From Burkholderiales bacterium (GTDB lineage: Bacteria; Pseudomonadota; Gammaproteobacteria; Burkholderiales; Burkholderiaceae_E): a DNA stretch of 8,317 bases. The notes beneath the pieces were generated by a model. The model did not search any database and was not told the DNA's origin. It saw nothing but the letters and a program-made list of their open reading frames with translations. The position numbers were made by a program, and so were the translations under genes. Shown here in pieces: positions 1 through 6,034 of the stretch. Where the stretch lies: assembly GCA_027489195.1 (NCBI GenBank), contig JAIYAG010000410.1, forward strand, positions 1 through 8,317. Reading direction: 5' to 3'. How positions within the stretch are numbered: position 1 is the first letter of the stretch; each line of letters opens with the position of its first letter.

Positions 1-651
1 CTGCACGCCGCGCTTGCTGCCCAGCAGCTCGTGCCACTCGTCGACGACCACCATCGCGACGCGCCCGAGCCGCTCCGGGCTGTCGGCGCGCGACAGCATC
101 AGCGACAGGCTCTCGGGCGTGGTGACCAGCGCGTCGGGCAGCACGCGGTCCTGGCGCGCACGCTCGGCCGAGGCGGTGTCGCCGGTGCGCAGGCCCACCC
201 GCCAGGCGAGGCCGAGGCCGGGGGGCGGCTCGGCGAGTGCGCGCGCGGTGTCGGAGGCGAGCGCGCGCATCGGGGTGATCCAGAGGACCTTCAGGCCGGT
301 GTGGGACCAGCGTTGCGGGGGCGCGGCGGCTTCAGCGCGCTCCGCGAGCGCGGCCGACAGCGCGGCGAACCAGACCGCATAGGTCTTGCCGGCACCGGTG
401 GTCGCGTGCAGCAGGCCGGACTCGCCGCGTGCGGTCGCCTCCCAGACCTCGCGCTGAAAGGCGAAGGCGGACCAGCCGCGTCGCGCGAACCAGCCGTCGA
501 CGTCGACCGGTTCGATCGGCGCCACCGGCGCGACCGCCCGGACCTTCGCCGGCGCCTTGCGCGTCGCGACGCCCGCATCGTCGCCCGCGTCGGGCGAGCC
601 GGTGGCGGGGCTGCGGCGCGGGATCGGTCGGGGACGCGGGAAGGCGGGCAT
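1..651 (-). CDS. Ligase-associated DEXH-box helicase (Lhr-core type), N-terminal part, cut by the left window edge
   Basis: ATP-dependent superfamily 2 DNA helicase/translocase of the Lhr-core type, which in other bacteria is encoded beside a dedicated ATP-dependent ligase and exonuclease and is thought to act in DNA repair. Only the first 217 residues are in the window, and the frame stays open to base 1. Helicase motifs appear in the right order: Q motif (FAFQREVW, Q66), Walker A ATTGAGKT (residues 83-90, K89), motif Ia TPMRAL (126-131), RTGDT (155-159), Ib TTPES (177-181) and motif II DEWH (204-207), followed by ELLGSKRGVQ, which is highly typical of this family. Residues 1-50 are a Pro/Ala/Arg-rich, probably disordered extension before the Q motif. 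The ATG at 651 is the first in frame, but its ribosome-binding site is poor, so the true start is less certain than the identity. It lies 92 bases after a small unknown gene rather than directly after the ligase. Confidence 0.93.
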   Translation of the reverse strand, partial: MPAFPRPRPIPRRSPATGSPDAGDDAGVATRKAPAKVRAVAPVAPIEPVDVDGWFARRGWSAFAFQREVWEATARGESGLLHATTGAGKTYAVWFAALSAALAERAEAAAPPQRWSHTGLKVLWITPMRALASDTARALAEPPPGLGLAWRVGLRTGDTASAERARQDRVLPDALVTTPESLSLMLSRADSPERLGRVAMVVVDEWHELLGSKRGVQ

Positions 652-695
652 GGCGTGATCGTAGCCCCACGCGGATCGCCCCCTTCGCCGCACGG

Positions 696-731
696 GCCGG
701 CCGCGCCCTGCCGCCAGCGGGCCGGGCCGGC
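696..731 (-). repeat. GC-rich inverted repeat in the gap before the helicase
   Basis: In the 92-base gap between the small unknown gene and the helicase, GCCGGCC (725-731, read on the minus strand) is complementary to GGCCGGC (696-702). After a 2-by-2 internal loop, GCCC (719-722) pairs with GGGC (705-708), leaving a 10-base loop. There is no run of T after it, so it is not a classic intrinsic terminator. It may be a structured leader, an attenuating hairpin, or simply chance pairing in very GC-rich DNA. Confidence 0.3.
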
Positions 732-743
732 GCGACGCGGTCC

Positions 744-1007
744 CTAGGTCGCGGACTCGACGCGCCGATCGGGCTGCACGACCGGGCGGGACGCCACGCC
801 GGTCGTGTCGGCACGCGTCCGCGCAGCGGGGATGCGTGTGCCTCGGTCGGCCCGCGGCACGGCACGGGTCACCCGTTCGCCGTTCACCGTGAGTGCGCCG
901 TCCGGTGCGATCTGGATCCAGATCGACTCCCGCCCGATCATCCAGTGGACGAGCATGCGCCCGTCTGCCGCGAGCGCGGATTCGGGCAACGGATCGTCTC
1001 GGTTCAT
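744..1007 (-). CDS. Small protein of unknown function, 87 aa
   Basis: I do not recognise the family. The predicted protein begins MNRDDPLPES. It has a compact middle part (roughly residues 15-48) with alternating hydrophobic residues (MLVHWMIG, IWIQIAPDG, ALTVNGERV) that looks like two or three beta strands with a tight Asp-Gly turn. It ends in a basic, Arg/Pro-rich tail that is probably disordered. I chose the ATG at 1007 because GGAG sits 6 bases upstream. An in-frame ATG at 1076 would add 23 residues but has no nearby ribosome-binding site. The gene lies between the DUF429 gene (126-base gap) and the helicase (92-base gap). Both gaps are larger than elsewhere in the cluster, so it may be transcribed separately. 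No signal peptide or membrane segment is visible. In DNA this GC-rich, a chance frame of this length is possible, but the good ribosome-binding site and the protein-like core favour a real gene. Confidence 0.55.
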   Translation of the reverse strand: MNRDDPLPESALAADGRMLVHWMIGRESIWIQIAPDGALTVNGERVTRAVPRADRGTRIPAARTRADTTGVASRPVVQPDRRVESAT

Positions 1008-1013
1008 GGCCTG

Positions 1014-1017
1014 CTCC
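1014..1017 (-). promoter_or_regulatory. Ribosome-binding site that sets the start of the small unknown gene
   Basis: GGAG on the minus strand lies 6 bases before the ATG at 1007. The longer alternative start at 1076 has no comparable site, so this favours the 87-residue product. Confidence 0.55.
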
Positions 1018-1110
1018 ATGGACGCGGCATGCTTGGCCGCATCACGGAGCATGGGGCCGCGACATGACACGGACATGGCTCGCGGCGCGCTTCGCTCCGA
1101 GACGCGCGTA

Positions 1111-1129
1111 GGCCGGCGCCGCGCCGACC
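1111..1129 (-). terminator. Hairpin just after the DUF429 gene, possible terminator
   Basis: Beginning 4 bases after the DUF429 stop codon, the minus strand reads GGTCGGCG, CGG, CGCCGGCC. This is an 8-base-pair stem (one G-T pair) with a 3-base loop. No T-run follows. The position at the end of the tightly packed gene run, before the first large gap, suits a transcription end or an RNA-stabilising hairpin, but the evidence is positional and structural only. Confidence 0.35.
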
Positions 1130-1133
1130 CGGT

Positions 1134-2066
1134 TCAGGCGCCGACGATCCAGCCCTCGATGCGGTCCACGCGCGCCGGCAGCCCGTAGTTCGCATCGCGC
1201 CGCGCATGCGCCCACGCTGCCTGCACCAGGCACAGCACCGCATCGAGCCGGTCCGCGCCGGGCTCGTCCACGCAGGCCTCGCGCCAGGCACCGAAGTCGA
1301 CACGGACCCCGAACGGCGGCGCGCCGGCCTCGATCGCCGCGACCAGCCGCTCGCGGGCCGCGCGCCGCGGCGCGTCGTCACGATGCTTCGGGTCGTCGCT
1401 CTTGTAGGACGCGCGCCCCAGCACCGCGCGCGCGGGCAGCCCCGGATAGCCCTCGAGCGCGATGCGGTCGGGGTCGGTGCCGCGCTCGTGCAGCCCGGGC
1501 AGCGTGACGCCGGCCGCCAGCAGGCGCGGCGCGCCCGCGTGCAGCATCAGCGCGACCGGCGGATTCACCCACTTCATCGACGCACTGCTGCCGGCGGTGG
1601 CATCGCAGGCGCGGTGCGCGAACTTCGAGCCCGCCGGGCGCGCGTCGCACCACGCGCGGCAGCGTGCGATCAGCTCGGGGCGCGACAGCGCCGCCACCTC
1701 GGCGGTGATCGCGGCCCACGCGTCCTCGCCGTCGAGCGGCCAGCCCTGCGCGGCGACGAATTCGCGCGCCAGCGCGAACGGGAAGTCGAACGCGGCGAGC
1801 CAGGGGCCGGGTTCGCGCAGCCAGCCCTCCCAGGCCTCGAACGATTCGAAGGCGACGAGCCGCTCGAGGACGATGCGCGGCAACGCCGGCCCGCTCAGGC
1901 CCGGACCCTGGCGCTCACCCTCGAGCTGGCCCGCGAGCGTCGCCACGCGCCCGAGCGCGACCGTGATCGGCTTGCGCGGACGCGGTGCGCTGGTGAAGTC
2001 GACGCCGGCGAGCCGCACCCGGCCGGACTCGTCGAGCGGCCCCTCGCCGGACACGCTGCGCGTCAT
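1134..2066 (-). CDS. DUF429 family protein, predicted RNase H-like nuclease, 310 aa
   Basis: Member of the DUF429 family, which is annotated as a predicted nuclease with an RNase H-like fold; no activity is firmly assigned. The N-terminal strand carries the family signature GVDFTSAP (residues 21-28, D23). Further conserved-looking acidic sites are D94 in AAFDFPFAL, E205 in ALEGYPGLPAR, and D272 and D275 in DRLDAVLC near the C-terminus. Together they resemble the spaced acidic residues of RNase H-like active sites. K222 in SYKSDD and H151 are other candidate functional positions. No signal peptide or membrane segment is visible, so it is probably cytoplasmic. The ATG at 2066 lies 16 bases after the enolase-superfamily gene, with only a weak purine-rich stretch upstream. 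The first 18 residues precede the first core strand, and an in-frame GTG at residue 5 is an alternative start. The position between DNA repair genes makes a nucleic-acid role plausible but unproven. Confidence 0.85.
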   Translation of the reverse strand: MTRSVSGEGPLDESGRVRLAGVDFTSAPRPRKPITVALGRVATLAGQLEGERQGPGLSGPALPRIVLERLVAFESFEAWEGWLREPGPWLAAFDFPFALAREFVAAQGWPLDGEDAWAAITAEVAALSRPELIARCRAWCDARPAGSKFAHRACDATAGSSASMKWVNPPVALMLHAGAPRLLAAGVTLPGLHERGTDPDRIALEGYPGLPARAVLGRASYKSDDPKHRDDAPRRAARERLVAAIEAGAPPFGVRVDFGAWREACVDEPGADRLDAVLCLVQAAWAHARRDANYGLPARVDRIEGWIVGA

Positions 2067-2082
2067 CCGTTCGTCGCGCTCG

Positions 2083-3258
2083 TCAGACCGCCGGCGTGCG
2101 GTACAGCACCTCGCCCTTCACGCGGATCTCGACGTCGAGCAGGTAGCGTCGCACCGCGTCCGCATCGATCTCGATGCCCAGCCCCGGCGCGTCGGGCGCG
2201 GCGACGCTGCCGTCGGCGGCGCGCTCCAGGCGGTTCGCGGTCAGCTCGACCGCCAGCGGCTTGGGCTCGGCCGGGTACTCGCAGATCGCGTCCGGCGCGT
2301 GACCGGCATAAGGCTGCAGCGACGCCGACAGCGCCAGATGCGTGGTGAAGGTGTGGTTCACGTAGGTCACGCCGCGCGCCGCCGCCAGGTCGGCCACCTG
2401 CCTGGCCGGCCCGATGCCGCCGATGCGCCCGCAGTCGATCTGCACGAAGCCCACGCGCCCGAAGTCCATCAGGTGACGCGCCATCGCGACGTCGTGCGCG
2501 CCCTCGCCGCCGGCGGTGCGCACCGACGAGCCGCGCGCGGCCAGCGCCGCGTACGCCTCGTAGGCCGAGGCGGCGAACGGCTCCTCGAGCCAGGTCGCAC
2601 CGGCCGCCTCGAGCGCCGGCAGCCGCTCGGCCGCGCGCCCGACGTCCTCGCCGAAGATCTGCCCGACGTCGACCAGCAGCACGCCGTCGGCGCCCAGCCC
2701 CTCGCGTGCGGCGACGAAGTGGTCCGCGTCGAGCGCGGCCGCGCCGCGACCGATCGGTCCCCAGCCGAACTTCGCGGCACGGAAGCCCCGGCCGCGCGCG
2801 GCACGTGCCCGCTCGAGCGTGTGCTGCGGCGTGTCGCCGAACAGCACCGAGGCGTAGGGCGTGCGCCGGTTCGAGGCCGAGTACCCGAGCAGCCGCCACA
2901 CCGGCTCGCCGCGCGCCTGCCCGAGCAGGTCCCAGAGCGCCATCTCGACGCCCGACCAGGTGTGCGCGGCCTGCAGCAGGTCCATGCTGTCGTAGGCGAC
3001 GTCGGCGGCCATCCGCGCGATGTCCGCGGGACCGTCGAGCGTGCGTCCGAGCACCGACGCGCCGACCGGGCGACACACGCCGTGCGACATCGGGCAGACG
3101 AAGGCGGCAATGGAGGGCAGCGGCGCCGCCTCGCACTCGCCGTGTCCGGTGAAGCCACCGCCCCGCACGCGCACCAGCAGCGCATCCTGGCTGCCGTCGG
3201 CCTCGGTGGTCACCACCGGCATCGACAGGTAGAAGAACTCGACCGATTCGATCCTCAT
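2083..3258 (-). CDS. Mandelate racemase/muconate lactonizing enzyme family protein (enolase superfamily), 391 aa
   Basis: Enolase-superfamily enzymes remove a proton next to a carboxylate and use Mg2+ to hold the enolate; members are racemases, cycloisomerases or acid-sugar dehydratases. Length and layout fit: an N-terminal capping domain (about 1-130) and a barrel domain. Visible barrel residues are K163 in AAKFGWGPIG, metal ligands D197 (LLVDVG), E225 or E226 (WLEEP) and E252 (TAGGEG), the Asp-His pair D275 (QIDCGRIGG) and H302 (NHTF), and E327 (CEYP). The Asp-His pair is typical of the mandelate racemase group rather than the muconate cycloisomerase group. The usual Lys-x-Lys is Lys-x-Gly here, so the base on one face is a single lysine. 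The substrate cannot be named. The ATG at 3258 is 17 bases after the Bug receptor gene, with a G-rich stretch (GGGGGCAG) as a weak ribosome-binding site. Pairing with a solute receptor suggests both handle the same carboxylate. Confidence 0.92.
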   Translation of the reverse strand: MRIESVEFFYLSMPVVTTEADGSQDALLVRVRGGGFTGHGECEAAPLPSIAAFVCPMSHGVCRPVGASVLGRTLDGPADIARMAADVAYDSMDLLQAAHTWSGVEMALWDLLGQARGEPVWRLLGYSASNRRTPYASVLFGDTPQHTLERARAARGRGFRAAKFGWGPIGRGAAALDADHFVAAREGLGADGVLLVDVGQIFGEDVGRAAERLPALEAAGATWLEEPFAASAYEAYAALAARGSSVRTAGGEGAHDVAMARHLMDFGRVGFVQIDCGRIGGIGPARQVADLAAARGVTYVNHTFTTHLALSASLQPYAGHAPDAICEYPAEPKPLAVELTANRLERAADGSVAAPDAPGLGIEIDADAVRRYLLDVEIRVKGEVLYRTPAV

Positions 3259-3275
3259 GCCCGGCTGCCCCCGGC

Positions 3276-4247
3276 TCACTCGGCCTTCACGCCGGACTCC
3301 TTCACCACCTTGCCCCAGCGCGCGTAGTCCTCGCGCACGAAGGCCGCGAACTGCTCGGACGTGCCGCCGCCCGGCGCGATGCCCTGCGCGGCGAGCTTCT
3401 CGCGCACGTCCGGCGCCTGCAGCACCTTGTTCACCTCGGCGTTGAGCTTCGCGATGATGTCCGGCGGTGTGCCGACCGGCGCGAACAGGCCCAGCCAGAT
3501 GCTGACGTCGACGCCCTTGAGCCCGGCCTCCTCGATCGTCTGCGTGTCGGGCAGCACCGGCGAGCGGCGCCCGGTGGTGACCGCGACCGGCCGCAGCTTG
3601 CCGCCCTTGATCTGCGGCAGCACCGAGCCGCTCGAGAGGATCGCGACATCGACCGATCCGCCGATCACGTCGGTGATCGCGGGCGCGGCGCCCTTGTAGT
3701 GGACCTGCGTGAGCTTCATGCCGGTCGCCTGGCGCAGCTGCTCGCCGAACAGGTGGCCGAGGCTGCCGTTGCCCGCCGTCGCCCAGGTGATGCCGTTGCC
3801 GGTCTTGCCGGCGGCGATCAGCTCGGCGGGGCCGGTGATCTTCGAGCCGATGGCCGCGGCGATCACCATCGGCGCGACCGAGACCTGCACGATCGGCGCG
3901 AAGCTCTTGACCGAGTCGTAGCCGACATTGGGATACAGCCACGGCCCGAGCATCATGTTGTCCGACTGGCCCATCACGATGGTGTAGCCGTCGGGCGCGG
4001 CCTTGGAGGTCTGCTCGATCGCGATGTTGCCGGCCGCGCCGGGCTTGTTCTCGAGCACGACCTGCCAGCCGAGCGACTCGGCGAGCTTGTTGCCGACGGT
4101 GCGCGACACGAAGTCGGTGCCGCCGCCGGGCGTGAACGGGATCACCAGCCGGATCGGCTTGCTCGGGTAGGCCTGCGCGGCCGCGCCGCCGGCCGCCGCC
4201 GCGAGCGCGAGGCCGGCGAGGCACCTGAGGGACTGTCGTTTCGTCAT
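3276..4247 (-). CDS. Bug/TctC-family tripartite tricarboxylate transporter substrate-binding protein, 323 aa
   Basis: Periplasmic solute receptor of the Bug (TctC) family, which is greatly expanded in Burkholderiales and binds small carboxylates or related molecules. Residues 1-26 form a Sec signal peptide: MTKRQ, an Ala/Leu-rich core, and cleavage probably after AQA. Family hallmarks follow: YPSKPIRLVIPFTPGGGTD from residue 27, ENKPGAAGNIA (66-76), HYKGAAPAITDVIGG (183-197) and the late segment FAPVGTPPDIIAKLNAEV. Length is normal. There is no lipobox cysteine, so it is a soluble receptor. The ATG at 4247 overlaps the ligase stop codon as ATGA and has GGAG 7 bases upstream, so it is probably translated by coupling to the ligase. 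No TctA or TctB membrane partner lies in the window, so it may work with a transporter encoded elsewhere or act as a sensor. The frame stays open far upstream through the ligase gene, but the signal peptide fixes this start. Confidence 0.95.
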   Translation of the reverse strand: MTKRQSLRCLAGLALAAAAGGAAAQAYPSKPIRLVIPFTPGGGTDFVSRTVGNKLAESLGWQVVLENKPGAAGNIAIEQTSKAAPDGYTIVMGQSDNMMLGPWLYPNVGYDSVKSFAPIVQVSVAPMVIAAAIGSKITGPAELIAAGKTGNGITWATAGNGSLGHLFGEQLRQATGMKLTQVHYKGAAPAITDVIGGSVDVAILSSGSVLPQIKGGKLRPVAVTTGRRSPVLPDTQTIEEAGLKGVDVSIWLGLFAPVGTPPDIIAKLNAEVNKVLQAPDVREKLAAQGIAPGGGTSEQFAAFVREDYARWGKVVKESGVKAE

Positions 4248-6034
4248 CGTGGGTCTCCGGAATCGAGCATACCCGATGCCTCGTCGCCGGCGCCCGGCGC
4301 AGGGCCGGCGGCGGAATCGTCGCCGGGGCGGCCCGGCACGCCGCCCAGCATCGCCCGCAGCACGTCGATCGAGTCGGCCTCTCCGACCGGCTTGTCGGTC
4401 CGCCAGCGCAGCATCCGCGGGAAGCGTACGGCGATGCCCGACTTGTGGCGCGGCGAGCGCGCGATGCCCTCGAAGCCCAACTCGAAGACCAGCGTGGGCG
4501 TGACGCTCCTCACCGGGCCGAACTTCTCGACGGTGGTGCGCCGGATCACCGCGTCGACGCCGCGGATCTCCGCGTCGGTGAGGCCCGAGTAGGCCTTGGC
4601 GAACGGCAGCAGCACGCGCGGCCCTGCGTCGGCCCGATCGGCCCGATCGGCCGGATCGGCAGGCCGGTCCCAGACCGCGAAGGTGTAGTCGGTGTACAGG
4701 CTCGCGCGCCGGCCGTGGCCGCGCTGCGCGTAGACCAGCACCGCATCGACGGTGAACGGATCGATCTTCCACTTCCACCAGTCGCCGCCGCCCTCGGCCT
4801 TCGTGCGGCCGATGCCGTAGGCCGCGCTCGCACGCTTGAGCATGAAGCCCTCGACGCGGCGCTCGCGCGAGGTCTCGCGCAGGGCCGAGAGCGCCGGCCA
4901 GTCGGCGGCCTCGACGCGCGGCGAGACCATCAGGCCCGGCACCGCGGCACGCGCGACGATCGCCTCGAGCGCCGCGCGCCGCTCGGCCTGGGGCCGGCCG
5001 CGCCAGTCCTCGCCGTCCCGCTCGAGCAGGTCGTAGGCGACGAAGGCGGTGGGCGAGTCGCGCAGCACCGCCGCGGTCAGCGTCTTGCGCGTCACCCGCT
5101 TCTGCAGCGCCGAGAACGGCAGCGGGCACTGCGCGGCGGCGTCCCAGGCGAGCACCTCGCCGTCGAGCACCAGGCCCGCGTCGCCGGGGTCCGCCGCGCC
5201 GGCCAGCGCACGTCCGGCGCGCTCGATCTCGGGGAAGCGCTCGGTCACCAGTTCCTCGCCGCGCGACCACAGCCAGCAGCCGCCGGCGCGCAGCACGAGC
5301 TGCGCGCGGATGCCGTCCCACTTCCACTCGACCAGCCAGTCCGCGGGCGCGCCGAGCGTCGCCGGATCGGCCTGCAGCGGATGCGCCAGGAAGAACGGGT
5401 ACGGATGGCCGGCCAGTGCCGGGTCGGTGGGCGCCGACGGGTCGGCGGGCGCCACCAGCGCGAGGAAGCGGGCGGCGTCGGGCGCGGTGCGCGCATCGGT
5501 CCAGCCGATCATCCGCTGCGCGAGCAGCTTCTCGTCGAGCCCCGAGACCCGCGCGATCGCGCGCAGCACCAGCAGCCGCGACACGCCGACCCGAAAGCCC
5601 CCGGTGATGAGCTTGGACAGCACGAAGCGCCCGTTCCAGTCGAGACCCGCCCACCAGCGGCGCAGCGTCGCGCGGGCATGTTCGGGGTCGGCGCCCCGCA
5701 GCGAGGGCAGGCGCTCGCCCATCCAGACGGACAGCCCGACGTCCTCGTCGGCGGGCGCCTCGGGCAGCAGGTGCGCGATCGTCTCGGCGAGGTCGCCCAC
5801 CGCCTGGTAGCTCTCCTCGAACAGCCAGTCGGGCAGCCCGGCGGCCTCCTGCGCGGCCTCGCGCATCAGCCGCGAGGGCACGGCCTGGCGCGGCTTGCCG
5901 CCGGCCAGCACGTAGACCGCCCAGGCCGCATCGGCGGGCGCCGCGCGCCGCAGGTAGCGCTCGAGCGCGTCGACCTTGTGCAGCGTGGAGGTCGACGCGT
6001 CGAGCTCGGTGTACAGCTCGGCGAAGGCCTTCAC
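4244..6034 (-). CDS. Ligase-associated ATP-dependent DNA ligase, 596 aa
   Basis: Seals nicks in DNA through an enzyme-AMP intermediate and is the ligase of the exonuclease/ligase/helicase repair cassette; replication normally uses a separate NAD-dependent ligase. The N-terminal DNA-binding domain (about 1-210) opens KAFAELYTELDASTST and holds AVYVLAGGKPRQ, typical of this subfamily. The nucleotidyltransferase domain has motif I EWKWDGIR (K238 is the AMP-carrying lysine), motif III SRGEE (257-261), IIIa DGEVLAW (291-297), IV EGFMLK (395-400) and V WWKWKIDP (419-426). An OB-fold follows, with FPRMLRWRTDKP (538-549). The last 30 or so residues are a Gly/Ala/Pro/Asp-rich tail beyond the usual end. 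The start is a GTG at 6034 that overlaps the exonuclease stop as GTGA, with GAGG 7 bases upstream. Residues 460-468 (DPA, DRA, DRA) come from a 9-base tandem repeat inside the OB-fold region. Confidence 0.96.
   Translation of the reverse strand: MKAFAELYTELDASTSTLHKVDALERYLRRAAPADAAWAVYVLAGGKPRQAVPSRLMREAAQEAAGLPDWLFEESYQAVGDLAETIAHLLPEAPADEDVGLSVWMGERLPSLRGADPEHARATLRRWWAGLDWNGRFVLSKLITGGFRVGVSRLLVLRAIARVSGLDEKLLAQRMIGWTDARTAPDAARFLALVAPADPSAPTDPALAGHPYPFFLAHPLQADPATLGAPADWLVEWKWDGIRAQLVLRAGGCWLWSRGEELVTERFPEIERAGRALAGAADPGDAGLVLDGEVLAWDAAAQCPLPFSALQKRVTRKTLTAAVLRDSPTAFVAYDLLERDGEDWRGRPQAERRAALEAIVARAAVPGLMVSPRVEAADWPALSALRETSRERRVEGFMLKRASAAYGIGRTKAEGGGDWWKWKIDPFTVDAVLVYAQRGHGRRASLYTDYTFAVWDRPADPADRADRADAGPRVLLPFAKAYSGLTDAEIRGVDAVIRRTTVEKFGPVRSVTPTLVFELGFEGIARSPRHKSGIAVRFPRMLRWRTDKPVGEADSIDVLRAMLGGVPGRPGDDSAAGPAPGAGDEASGMLDSGDPR
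4255..4258 (-). promoter_or_regulatory. Ribosome-binding site of the Bug receptor, inside the ligase gene
   Basis: GGAG on the minus strand lies 7 bases before the ATG at 4247 and within the last codons of the ligase. It supports that start over the much longer frame that remains open upstream. Confidence 0.65.
4631..4657 (-). repeat. 9-base tandem repeat inside the ligase gene, three copies
   Basis: On the plus strand GGCCCGATC occurs twice in a row, followed by GGCCGGATC with one change. On the coding strand the units give Asp-Pro-Ala, Asp-Arg-Ala and Asp-Arg-Ala (ligase residues 460-468). The unit is a whole number of codons, so gain or loss of copies would keep the frame. It lies between the WDR at 455-457 and the PRVLLPFAK strand, probably in a surface loop of the OB-fold. 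Confidence 0.7.

Noticed and set aside
652..690. A TACGAT-like -10 promoter box just before the helicase start
   Set aside because: No matching -35 box lies at the right distance, and the match stands alone in GC-rich DNA.
744..1076. A longer 110-residue form of the small unknown protein starting at 1076
   Set aside because: There is no ribosome-binding site near that ATG, whereas the ATG at 1007 has GGAG at 6 bases. The longer form cannot be fully excluded.
1462..3327. A long plus-strand open frame of 621 codons
   Set aside because: It lies antisense to the DUF429 and enolase-superfamily genes and gives an Arg/Ala/His-rich translation with no recognisable motif. High GC removes stop codons and produces such shadows.
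2083..4224. A 713-residue frame ending in the enolase-superfamily enzyme
   Set aside because: Residues before MRIESVEFF are an out-of-frame reading of the receptor gene. The enzyme has normal family length when started at 3258.
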